Notes under the pieces: model-generated
Seen by the model: only the letters and a program-made list of their open reading frames with translations
Told to the model about the DNA's origin: nothing
Databases searched by the model: none
Position numbers and translations under genes: made by a program
NCBI GenBank assembly: GCA_017849615.1
Contig: JAFIGS010000013.1
Coordinates: 62,001 to 126,000 of the forward strand
Source of the DNA: Pseudolabrys sp.
GTDB taxonomy: Bacteria; Pseudomonadota; Alphaproteobacteria; Rhizobiales; Xanthobacteraceae
DNA: 64,000 nt
Reading direction: 5' to 3'
Shown here: piece by piece, positions 8,874-16,348 of the stretch
How the letters are laid out: every line of letters begins with the position of its first letter
How positions within the stretch are numbered: position 1 is the first letter of the stretch

Positions 8874-9859
8874 CAGGCCACCTGCTGGGCGAGGGCGTTT
8901 CGGCGAGAGATCTGCCACGCGATGGTGCGGGGCAACCCTTCCTCCAGGTCCAGCGTCGGCTCGAAGCCGAGCAGCGTCCGGGCCCTGGTGATGTCGGGCA
9001 CACGGCGACGCACATCCTCGTACTTGCCGAAGGTTTCATAGGGCACGTATTTGATCTTGGGCGGCTCGTCGCCGCGGATCATGGACCAGATCATCGTCGC
9101 AAGGTCGGCGATGCTGATCTCGCGGGTATTGCCGATATTGATGACTTTCCCATTGGCCTGCGGTCTTTCGATGGCGCGGATGATTCCGTCGACGTGATCC
9201 GCAACATAGGTGAAAGACCGGGTTTGCTGCCCGTCGCCATGGATTTCGATTTCGCGATTTTCCAGCGCCGCGTTGATGAAGACGGATTGCGGACCTCCCC
9301 ACCACGTCAGATGCTGGTGCGGACCGTAGCCGCCGAAGAATCGCAGCAGTACGACGTCCGCATCGCAACGATCCCGGTACGCGAACAGCAGTTGCTCCTC
9401 GAAAATTTTAGAAATTGCGTAAGCCCACCGCTTGACGTCGGGCCTGCCGAGCACAAGGTCGTCATCCTCGCTGAACGGGACCTTGGCATTCTTGCCATAT
9501 GCGTCGGATGTGGAGGCTGCCACCAGTTTGCATTTGTGATGGACCGCGGCTTTTACGATGGCTTCGGATCCGTAAGCGTTGATCTGAAGCGTATCGAGAG
9601 CGTCGCTATACCGGGGGATTTTGAAGGCGGCCAGGTGGGTGATCGCGCCACAGCCTTCCGCGAGCTCGATCATTTGAGCTTCATCGCGGATGTCAGCAAC
9701 TCGGAAAGTGAAGTTAGGGGCGGACAAAAGAGCCGCGACATTCAGTTCGGTGCCTTGCGACAGATTATCGACACCGACGACGTCGTATCCTCGTGCGACC
9801 AATTCTGACGACAGGTTTGATCCGATGAATCCGGCGGCGCCGGTTACCAGAACTCTCAA
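8873..9859 (-). CDS. NAD-dependent nucleotide-sugar epimerase/dehydratase (extended SDR)
   Basis: The Rossmann motif VTGAAGFIGSNLSSEL stands at the N-terminus if translation starts at the TTG at 9859, preceded by GGGGGCAGG as a ribosome site. The upstream ATG at 9964 would add 35 residues unlike the family and would translate AT-rich promoter-like DNA. Later features are YDVVGVDNLSQG, the active-site YAISKIFEE (YxxxK), and GDGQQTRSFTYVADHVDG. The product resembles UDP-glucose 4-epimerase or UDP-glucuronate decarboxylase-like enzymes, and would supply the sugar nucleotide for the cassette it leads. The substrate is not determinable by eye. Confidence 0.85.
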   Translation of the reverse strand: MRVLVTGAAGFIGSNLSSELVARGYDVVGVDNLSQGTELNVAALLSAPNFTFRVADIRDEAQMIELAEGCGAITHLAAFKIPRYSDALDTLQINAYGSEAIVKAAVHHKCKLVAASTSDAYGKNAKVPFSEDDDLVLGRPDVKRWAYAISKIFEEQLLFAYRDRCDADVVLLRFFGGYGPHQHLTWWGGPQSVFINAALENREIEIHGDGQQTRSFTYVADHVDGIIRAIERPQANGKVINIGNTREISIADLATMIWSMIRGDEPPKIKYVPYETFGKYEDVRRRVPDITRARTLLGFEPTLDLEEGLPRTIAWQISRRNALAQQVA

Positions 9860-10023
9860 AAGCCTGCCCCCAAGCAGTATGTAGACGTTGTATAAATTCA
9901 CTTTAGCATAATCGGTTTGAGATAATACCACGGACGGACGAGTTGTCGCGCCTGTTATGAACAATTCCAGGGAGGCTTTCCTAGTGCGCGCCAGGAGTTG
10001 CTTCCACCCGACGGGACGGCCGA

Positions 10024-10091
10024 CGAAGGTGTGCGGGGGGTATCAGGGCCCCGATCTGCACCTTTCGTTGACAGGGGGCCTCAGGACCCCT
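10024..10091 (+). promoter_or_regulatory. Structured leader upstream of rpmJ
   Basis: Two hairpins sit 36-100 bases before the rpmJ start. The first pairs CGAAGGTG (10024-10031) with CACCTTTCG (10059-10067, one bulged T) and has an inner GGGG/CCCC helix. The second pairs AGGGGGCC (10073-10080) with GGACCCCT (10084-10091) with one mismatch. Neither is followed by a T-run on the plus strand, so they are not terminators for incoming transcription. They may be a ribosomal-protein-type leader; this is inference from folding by eye only. Confidence 0.4.
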
Positions 10092-10126
10092 AAAAACCCG
10101 GCCAAAGCTGACCTAGTGAGATTGCA

Positions 10127-10252
10127 ATGAAGATCCGTAACTCATTGAAATCGCTGCGTGGGCGCCACCGGAATAACAAGCTGGTCCGGCGCAAAGGCCG
10201 CGTTTTCATCATCAACAAGACCAATCCGCGCTTTAAGGCCCGCCAGGGCTAA
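10127..10252 (+). CDS. rpmJ: 50S ribosomal protein L36, cysteine-free form
   Basis: The frame from ATG 10127 to TAA 10250-10252 encodes 41 residues: [18 protein letters not shown], then [18 protein letters not shown], then KARQG. This is the alphaproteobacterial C-minus L36, which lacks the Cys/His zinc ribbon of the classical form and has a few extra C-terminal residues. It is a component of the large ribosomal subunit. It is small enough to be missed by automated calls. It is monocistronic, preceded by a structured leader and followed by a likely intrinsic terminator. Confidence 0.95.
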   Translation: MKIRNSLKSLRGRHRNNKLVRRKGRVFIINKTNPRFKARQG

Positions 10253-10274
10253 GGCGACCGCCGCCAGGCCCTTT

Positions 10275-10299
10275 ACCGGCCTCGCGCCGGTTTCCTCTT
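10275..10299 (+). terminator. Probable intrinsic terminator of rpmJ
   Basis: ACCGGC (10275-10280) pairs with GCCGGT (10286-10291) around a CTCGC loop, followed by a pyrimidine-rich TTTCCTCTTC tract. The stem is short and the T-run interrupted, so efficiency is uncertain. Confidence 0.55.
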
Positions 10300-10347
10300 C
10301 AAAAGCCGCTGATTTGCCATGAAGCGTAGAGACGCTAGTCTCTGCCC

Positions 10348-10968
10348 ATGGATCGATTCCGCACGTCCGCCGTTCTGATCGCCGCCGCGCTGGCCATTGG
10401 CCTGACCGCGGCCGTCCCCGTGCGCGCCCTGGCCGAACCCCGCAGCTGGGTCGAGCCGCCGCCGAATACCCCCAAGCGCAAGCCGTTCAGCGAAGACCTC
10501 AATTTCCTGTTCGGGGCGCTGAAAGTCGCTCCGGACGACACCAGTGCCAAGGCTATCGAGCAGCGCATCTGGGCACAGTGGATGGTGTCCACCAGCGACA
10601 CCACGAACCTTCTGATGACCCGGGTGCGCACGGCGCTGGAAGCCAAGGACACCGACCTGGCGATCAAGCTCCTCGACAACATCGTCAAGATCCGCCCCGA
10701 CTATGTCGAAGGCTGGAACAGGCGCGCCACGCTCTATTACATGAAGAAGGATTACGGCCGCTCGCTCGCCGACATTCGCGAGGTTCTACGCCGCGAGCCG
10801 CGCCACTTCGGCGCGCTGGCCGGGCTCGGCCTCATCCTCCAGGACCTCGGGGACGACAAGCGCGCGCTCGATGCCTATCGCCGCGCCATCGACGTCTATC
10901 CGCGGCTGCAGCGCATTCCCGACGTCGTGAAGAAGCTGCAGGAAGAAGTCGAAGGCCGCGATATCTGA
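10348..10968 (+). CDS. Exported tetratricopeptide-repeat protein
   Basis: The 206-residue product begins with a Sec-type signal peptide (MDRFRTSAVLIAAALAIGLT, then an AxA-like cleavage site near VRALA). From about residue 95 the sequence shows two to three TPR-like helical pairs: DLAIKLLDNIVKIRPDYVEG, WNRRATLYYMKKDYGRSLAD and ALAGLGLILQDLGDDKRAL. It is probably periplasmic and protein-binding. No enzymatic domain is visible and no partner is indicated by neighbours, so the role is unknown. Confidence 0.85.
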   Translation: MDRFRTSAVLIAAALAIGLTAAVPVRALAEPRSWVEPPPNTPKRKPFSEDLNFLFGALKVAPDDTSAKAIEQRIWAQWMVSTSDTTNLLMTRVRTALEAKDTDLAIKLLDNIVKIRPDYVEGWNRRATLYYMKKDYGRSLADIREVLRREPRHFGALAGLGLILQDLGDDKRALDAYRRAIDVYPRLQRIPDVVKKLQEEVEGRDI

Positions 10969-11028
10969 TCGCGAGACCTCGCGCTCCTTCGCCAATGGCG
11001 GCTTCGACGCTATTTGTCTTGCGGGCCG

Positions 11029-11198
11029 CTAATGCAGCGCAAACAAAGCCTCCTGCGGCAGTTCCTTGCCGATGTCGCGCCCGACGTGACGATTTCGCCG
11101 GGCGGGCTGGCTTCGGTGTAGAGCACGCTCAGCATCGGCCCGACCCGCGCGAGCACCTCCATCGCAATCTCGGCGTTGTCGCACTGGATGACGCCCAT
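11029..11198 (-). pseudogene. Remnant of a response-regulator receiver domain (frameshifted, internally deleted)
   Basis: Reading the minus strand from 11198 gives VIQCDNAEIAMEVLARVG, then PMLSVLYTEASPPGEIVTSG, and after a one-base frameshift RDIGKELPQEALFALH and a stop. This order resembles the single-domain receiver proteins common in Bradyrhizobium-type genomes (…NVIQCESAEAA…, LSMMFTDVNLAG…, VIVTSG.. KALP…). The middle of the receiver (between the phospho-acceptor strand and the VTSG strand) and both ends are missing. The phospho-acceptor Asp is replaced by Glu (YTE). I therefore call it a decayed fragment; the family assignment rests on recalled similarity, not a search. Confidence 0.5.
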
Positions 11199-11300
11199 TT
11201 CGCGATGGGATCGCGGTTTCTACCGTTTGCTTCAGAAATGTTGAGGAAAGTAACCGCAAATCACACGGCCGGGCCGTCAGTCTCGCGGAACCGCGCCGGT

Positions 11301-12899
11301 TTATTCGTTCTGCTCGAGCGCGCGGCGCAGCCGGCGCACGATGACGCCGCGGGCGCGGTCGTCGGCGGCCGCCTCGATGCGGTCGTTGATGTCGAGGATC
11401 AGCTTCGACATGTCGTTGTGCCAGTCCAGCGCGATCACCGCTTCTGGCGCCAGCCGGCGCCGTTGCTTGCCGGCCAGCGGCGTCGGCGCCGCGGTGGTGA
11501 GTTCGTAGATGTCGTCGAGAATCGGCACATTCACCCTGGCGGCCGGCACGAGGCGCTCGGCGATACGGCCGGACAAAGCGGTGAGCGCCGGCTCTTCGCC
11601 GTGTACCAGAAATACCGCGCGTTCGATCGGCCGCCGCCCGGCGATCCAGCGCGCGAGTTCGGCCCCGTCGGCATGGCCGGAGTATTCGTCGAACGACGCG
11701 ATGCGCGCCTTGACCTTGATCTCTTCGCCCTGGATGCGAACGGCTCTGGCGCCGTCCACCAGAAAACGGCCGAGCGTGCCTTGCGCCTGGAAGCCGGATA
11801 GCAGCACGGTGGCATGCTCGCGCCACAGCCAGCGCTTGAGATGATGGCGGATGCGGCCGGCGTCGCACATGCCGCTGCCGGCGATGATGACGTGGAAGCC
11901 GGTGAACTTGGCGATGGACTTGCTCTCGTCAACCGTCTCGGTAAAGCGCAGATGCGGTGACGACAGCATGCGGCGGACGTCAATGTCGGTCGTGAGCTCG
12001 ACGGCGTGCTGGCGGAAGACTTCGGTGGCGCGGATCGCCAGCGGCGAGTCGAGAAAGATCGGCGCCGAGGACACCAGGCCTTCTTCCATCAGGTCGATCA
12101 GTTCGACGATCAGTTCCTGGGTGCGCTCGACGGCGAAGGCGGGAATGAGCAGGGGCCCGCCGGCGGCGTGCGCAGCGCGCACCAGTTCGGCGAGCCTGGC
12201 GCGGCGCGCCGGCGGCGTGATCGCAGGCCGGTCGGTGCCGCCGTAGGTCGACTCGCAGATGACATAGTCGAGTCCGGCCGGAGCTTCCGGGTCGGGCTGC
12301 AACAACTTCGCGTCCGGGCCGACATCGCCCGAGAACAGAAGGCTCAGCGGCTTGCCGTCCTTGCCTTCGCCGTCGAACTCGACTTCGATCGACGCCGAGC
12401 CGAGCAGGTGGCCGGCGTTCCAGTAGCGCGCACGCACGCCCGGCATTGGCGAAATCCAGGTCTCGTATTCGACCGGCTCAAATGAATGGAGCGTTGCTGC
12501 CGCGTCCGCCGCCGTGTAGATCGGCGTGACCTCGGGCCGTCCGCGCGCGGCGTTGCGGCGGTTGAGCGCGACGACTTCGGATTCCTGGATGCTGCCGGCA
12601 TCGGGGAGCATGTAGGAGCACAGGTCGATGGTGCCCCGCGTTGCGACAATACGGCCGCGAAAGCCGGCGCGTACCAGCTTCGGTAACAGTCCGCTGTGGT
12701 CGATATGGGCGTGCGTGAGCAGTACGGCATCGATGTCCACCGGATTGAACGGGAAGGCGCCGTAGTTGAGCTCCTTGAGAGTTTTGGAGCCCTGGTACAT
12801 GCCGCAATCGACCAGCAGCCGGCCGGCTTTGCTCTGGATGAGATAGCAGGAGCCGGTGACGGTTCGCGCCGCCCCACAGAATTGCAGTGTGACGCTCAT
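11301..12899 (-). CDS. Metallo-beta-lactamase / beta-CASP family nuclease-like hydrolase
   Basis: The 532-residue protein has the MBL zinc motif HAHIDHSG at residues 63-70, a second metal region at GHLLGSASIEV, and the beta-CASP and RNA-specificity (RMMBL) motifs in the second half, including SGMCDAGRIRHHLK and SGHADGAELARW. This is the domain order of CPSF73/YSH1-like RNases and archaeal-type processing factors, found in bacteria as proteins of uncertain RNA target. It is cytoplasmic with no signal peptide. It is probably an endo- or exoribonuclease acting on RNA. The neighbours do not narrow its role. Confidence 0.88.
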   Translation of the reverse strand: MSVTLQFCGAARTVTGSCYLIQSKAGRLLVDCGMYQGSKTLKELNYGAFPFNPVDIDAVLLTHAHIDHSGLLPKLVRAGFRGRIVATRGTIDLCSYMLPDAGSIQESEVVALNRRNAARGRPEVTPIYTAADAAATLHSFEPVEYETWISPMPGVRARYWNAGHLLGSASIEVEFDGEGKDGKPLSLLFSGDVGPDAKLLQPDPEAPAGLDYVICESTYGGTDRPAITPPARRARLAELVRAAHAAGGPLLIPAFAVERTQELIVELIDLMEEGLVSSAPIFLDSPLAIRATEVFRQHAVELTTDIDVRRMLSSPHLRFTETVDESKSIAKFTGFHVIIAGSGMCDAGRIRHHLKRWLWREHATVLLSGFQAQGTLGRFLVDGARAVRIQGEEIKVKARIASFDEYSGHADGAELARWIAGRRPIERAVFLVHGEEPALTALSGRIAERLVPAARVNVPILDDIYELTTAAPTPLAGKQRRRLAPEAVIALDWHNDMSKLILDINDRIEAAADDRARGVIVRRLRRALEQNE

Positions 12900-12967
12900 G
12901 GCATCGCCGTCCGTCGAGCCGCCAGATGATCGACTTTAGTTACCAGCAAGCGCGGCCAGCCGCCACG

Positions 12968-14182
12968 TCAGGCTGCGGCCACCGTAGCACTTGCCGACGC
13001 GGTGCGCTCGCTCAGGCGCTGGAGGGCGGCGACATTGGTCGCCATCGAGGCCATGCAGCAACGGCACTTGCCCAGCGATTTGGCTTCGTACAAGGCGATG
13101 TCAGCCGCGGCCAGCAAGTCTTGGATGGATGTGCCGTGCCCGGGCGCCACGGCGATCCCGATGCTGAGCCCCATGGGGGCCGACGCGCCGCCGATATCGT
13201 AGGATGTCGATACTTTGGCGATCAGCTTTTCCGCCAGCGCCAGGCTCGCCGTCTCGTCGAGGCCCTCGACCAGCATCACGAACTCATCGCCGCCGATACG
13301 CGCGGCGACGTCGCCGTCTCGCGCCATCTCTTGCAGGCGTTCGGCGACCAGCTTGAGCAAGCTGTCGCCCGCCGCATGGCCGTATGTGTCGTTGATGGTC
13401 TTGAAGCCGTCGAGATCGAGAAACAGCAGTGACAGCGGACGCTCATTGTCGCGGACCGCGGCGAGCTTTTTCTCCGCCGCATTCACCAGCCCGTGCCGGT
13501 TCGGCAGGCCTGTCAGCGAATCGTGACGCGCGCGATGATCGTTCTCGCGTTCGGCCAGCATCGTCAGGACCAGCATCTTGTTGAGCTTGAACGCGGCGGC
13601 GGCCATGGCGAAGAAATACATCGGCGCCTGGGCGAAGACGATGAACATCAACGGTTCGCCGGACAGCGCCGCGCCGGCCATGCTGGGCCCGATGCTGGTC
13701 AGGATCATCGCGGCGGCAAACCGCGGCGCGCCGAAATTGCGCATGCAGATGCCGCCGACCATCGCCGCGCCGGACAGGCAGGCCACGCAGGCCATGAGCC
13801 AGTCACCGCTCGCCATGCTGATGACGATGCCGTAGCCGACGCCGCTGCTCCAGGCGAGTCCGAGCAGAAAATAGAGATCGGTCGGCGTCGTGCGTCTCGC
13901 GAGTGCCGCGCGGCGCGCGATCAAAAGAACGACGAAGCGCGCCGCGCAAATGACGAATTCGAAAACAAACCAGGCAATGAAGGCGGGGCGCTGGGTCTTG
14001 GCGGCGATGGCGGCGGACACCAGCATCGTATTCAAGACGCCGCCGAAGAACACGGGAAGGCCGCCAAACAGGCCGCCGATCAGCGCCAGACGGATTTCCT
14101 CGGGGACGTCGCGGCCGGGATCGACCAGCCAGCGCATCAGCGGCCAGCGCGGCAAGCTGTAGACTCTGGACTCGCCCTGCAT
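12968..14182 (-). CDS. Membrane-bound diguanylate cyclase (GGDEF)
   Basis: The start at 14182 (MQGESRVY) is preceded by GGGGA at good spacing; an upstream ATG at 14227 is possible. Five to six hydrophobic segments occupy roughly residues 30-215, followed by a GGDEF domain with intact RIGGDEFVML, substrate-binding RHDSLTGLPNRHGL and LFLDLDGFKTINDTYGH. An intact GGDEF motif predicts synthesis of cyclic di-GMP from two GTP. No EAL domain is present. The N-terminal membrane region resembles MASE-type sensor modules. It stands alone between the beta-CASP gene and pyk. Confidence 0.9.
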   Translation of the reverse strand: MQGESRVYSLPRWPLMRWLVDPGRDVPEEIRLALIGGLFGGLPVFFGGVLNTMLVSAAIAAKTQRPAFIAWFVFEFVICAARFVVLLIARRAALARRTTPTDLYFLLGLAWSSGVGYGIVISMASGDWLMACVACLSGAAMVGGICMRNFGAPRFAAAMILTSIGPSMAGAALSGEPLMFIVFAQAPMYFFAMAAAAFKLNKMLVLTMLAERENDHRARHDSLTGLPNRHGLVNAAEKKLAAVRDNERPLSLLFLDLDGFKTINDTYGHAAGDSLLKLVAERLQEMARDGDVAARIGGDEFVMLVEGLDETASLALAEKLIAKVSTSYDIGGASAPMGLSIGIAVAPGHGTSIQDLLAAADIALYEAKSLGKCRCCMASMATNVAALQRLSERTASASATVAAA

Positions 14183-14311
14183 GCGTATCCCCGTTCTGGC
14201 TCCAAAGATACCCGGAGCCATTAACAACGGCTTTACGGCGTATTTTGACGCCCGGCGTCCTTGCTGAACGGTAAACTGCGGCGTTGGAAAGCTGGAAAAA
14301 GCCCTAAAATA

Positions 14312-15745
14312 TCAATCGCCGCTGTCGTCGGCCCCGACATAGGCGATTCGCAGCATGTTCGTCGCGCCCGGCGTGCCGAGCGGGACGCCGGCGACGACGA
14401 TGACACGCTGACCGGTCCTGGCGAAGCCTTCCTTGAAGGCGATGCGGCAGGCACGGTCGACCATGTCGTCCTGGTTCTGCGCGTCCTCGGTGACGACGCA
14501 ATGCACGCCCCATACCACCGCGAGCCGGCGACCGGTTTCCAGTTTGGGCGACAGCGCCACGATCGGCGGGCGCGGGCGTTCGCGCGCCACCCGCAACGCG
14601 GTCGAGCCCGACGAGGTCCAGCAGATCACCGCCGCCAGATCGAGCGTGTCCGCGATATGGCGCGCGGCATCGGCGATGGCGTCAGCGCCTGTCGCCTCGG
14701 GCTTGGTGCGCTGGGCATTGATGATTTCGCGATAAGGCGGATCGCTTTCGACCTGCGCCGCGATGCGGCTCATCGTCGAGACCGCCTCGAGCGGATACTG
14801 CCCGGCCGCGGATTCAGCCGACAGCATCACCGCGTCGGCGCCTTCGTAAATCGCGGTGGCGACGTCCGACACCTCGGCGCGCGTCGGCACCGGCGACGAG
14901 ATCATCGACTCCAGCATCTGCGTCGCGACCACGACCGGCTTGCCGGTGGCGCGGCCAAGCCGCGTCATCTGCTTCTGCACGCCGGGCACCTTCTCGAGCG
15001 GCATCTCGACGCCGAGATCGCCACGCGCCACCATCAGCGCATCGGCGATTTCGATGATTTCGCTGAGGCGCGCGACGGCCTGCGGCTTCTCGACCTTGAC
15101 CATCACCAGCGCGCGGCCGCGCGTGAGCTTCTTGGCTTCCGCGACGTCTTCGGGCCGCTGCACGAATGACAGCGCGAGCCAGTCGATGCCGGCCTCGAGT
15201 GCGGCTTCCAGATCGGAGAGGTCTTTCGCCGTGAGCGCCGAGACGGGGATCGTCGTGTCCGGGACGCTGACGCCCTTGCGGTCCGACAGTTTGCCGGCGA
15301 CCTCGACGCGCGACGTGACCCGGCCCGGTTCGACTTTGGTCACGGTCAGGCGCACCTTGCCGTCGTCAATCAACAGCGTGTGGCCGGGCTGGACCGCGGC
15401 GATGATCTCGGGATGCGGCAGATAGATGCGATCGGCGCCGCCGATAGCGGGATCGGAATCCAGCACCACGGTGTCGCCCTGCTTCACCGCGATCGAGCCG
15501 CCCTCGATCGTGCCGAGGCGAAGCTTGGGGCCCTGCAGGTCGGCGAGGATGCCGATCGGGCGGCCGTTGTCTTCTTCGACCTTGCGGATCATCGCCACCA
15601 GTTCGCGCAGGCGATCCTGGCTCGTATGGCTCATATTGATGCGGAAGACGTCGGCGCCGGCCTTGAACAACGCGTCGATCATTTCGGGGCTGGACGAGGC
15701 CGGTCCGAGCGTGGCCACGATCTTGGCGCGGCGGTGACGTCTCAT
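14312..15745 (-). CDS. pyk: Pyruvate kinase
   Basis: From ATG 15745 the 477-residue product opens MRRHRRAKIVATLGPASS, the standard pyruvate kinase N-terminus; the frame runs 46 codons further upstream but that part belongs to the overlapping neighbour. Visible active-site segments are DLQGPKLRLG, VKVEKPQAV, VMVARGDLGVEMPLEKVP (Mg and substrate binding) and VATQMLESMI. It converts phosphoenolpyruvate and ADP to pyruvate and ATP. The start codon overlaps the stop of the DUF1036 gene (ATGA), and glycerate 2-kinase lies just upstream, placing two enzymes around phosphoenolpyruvate in one transcription unit. Confidence 0.96.
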   Translation of the reverse strand: MRRHRRAKIVATLGPASSSPEMIDALFKAGADVFRINMSHTSQDRLRELVAMIRKVEEDNGRPIGILADLQGPKLRLGTIEGGSIAVKQGDTVVLDSDPAIGGADRIYLPHPEIIAAVQPGHTLLIDDGKVRLTVTKVEPGRVTSRVEVAGKLSDRKGVSVPDTTIPVSALTAKDLSDLEAALEAGIDWLALSFVQRPEDVAEAKKLTRGRALVMVKVEKPQAVARLSEIIEIADALMVARGDLGVEMPLEKVPGVQKQMTRLGRATGKPVVVATQMLESMISSPVPTRAEVSDVATAIYEGADAVMLSAESAAGQYPLEAVSTMSRIAAQVESDPPYREIINAQRTKPEATGADAIADAARHIADTLDLAAVICWTSSGSTALRVARERPRPPIVALSPKLETGRRLAVVWGVHCVVTEDAQNQDDMVDRACRIAFKEGFARTGQRVIVVAGVPLGTPGATNMLRIAYVGADDSGD

Positions 15746-16305
15746 CGGCGCAGTCCTTCCTTGTTCGCATCCGGCGGCGGCGAATTCGGCGCCGGGCCCG
15801 GCGTGCGCGGCGGCGGTCCGCCGCGCGGCAGCAGCGGACGGTCGACCGGCTGCTCGGCGGTGTCGGTCAGTTGCACGGTCCACGACCGCTGCTCCTGCGT
15901 ATCGACCTCGAAATAGCCGGTGCGGTCATAGCCGCGCGCGAGGCAATTGTCGGTGCCGCGGATGGTGAACTCCTTTTCGCGCGAGCACATGAAAGCGTGG
16001 CCCGACCATTCGCCGCCGCGATCGTAATCGATGGCGTAGATGTAATAGTAGCGCGCGACCAGCGTGCCGCGCAAAAGCGTATCGCAGCTTCGCGGAGAGA
16101 TGTTCCACCAGCCTTCGGTGATCCAGCCTTCGGCGTCCTTGTAGCCGAGGGCGACGCCGACGCGGCCACCGGTGTTGTTGCAGAGCCGGAAATCGGCGCG
16201 CGCCGGCGCGGCGCTCGCGAATGCACAGGCGATCAGCACCGGCAGGATGACGGCGGCGAGACGGAGGGCGCGGCAGTTGGCGGATGAAAAAGACAAGGCG
16301 GTCAC
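15742..16305 (-). CDS. DUF1036 secreted protein
   Basis: I take the GTG at 16305 as start (187 residues) because it places a typical signal peptide (CRALRLAAVILPVLIACAFA, ending SAAPARA) at the N-terminus; the frame stays open to 16584 but the extra residues are low-complexity and read into the neighbouring promoter region. The mature part begins FRLCNNTGGRVGVALGYK and contains several aromatic residues and paired cysteines, as in the DUF1036 family. The C-terminal tail is Pro/Gly-rich. Function is unknown. The arrangement DUF1036 followed by pyk with ATGA overlap is recurrent in Hyphomicrobiales. Confidence 0.85.
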   Translation of the reverse strand: MTALSFSSANCRALRLAAVILPVLIACAFASAAPARADFRLCNNTGGRVGVALGYKDAEGWITEGWWNISPRSCDTLLRGTLVARYYYIYAIDYDRGGEWSGHAFMCSREKEFTIRGTDNCLARGYDRTGYFEVDTQEQRSWTVQLTDTAEQPVDRPLLPRGGPPPRTPGPAPNSPPPDANKEGLRR

Positions 16306-16348
16306 GGTGCCGGCGTGTTCGGACGATTCGTCGTTGTAAAGCACACCG

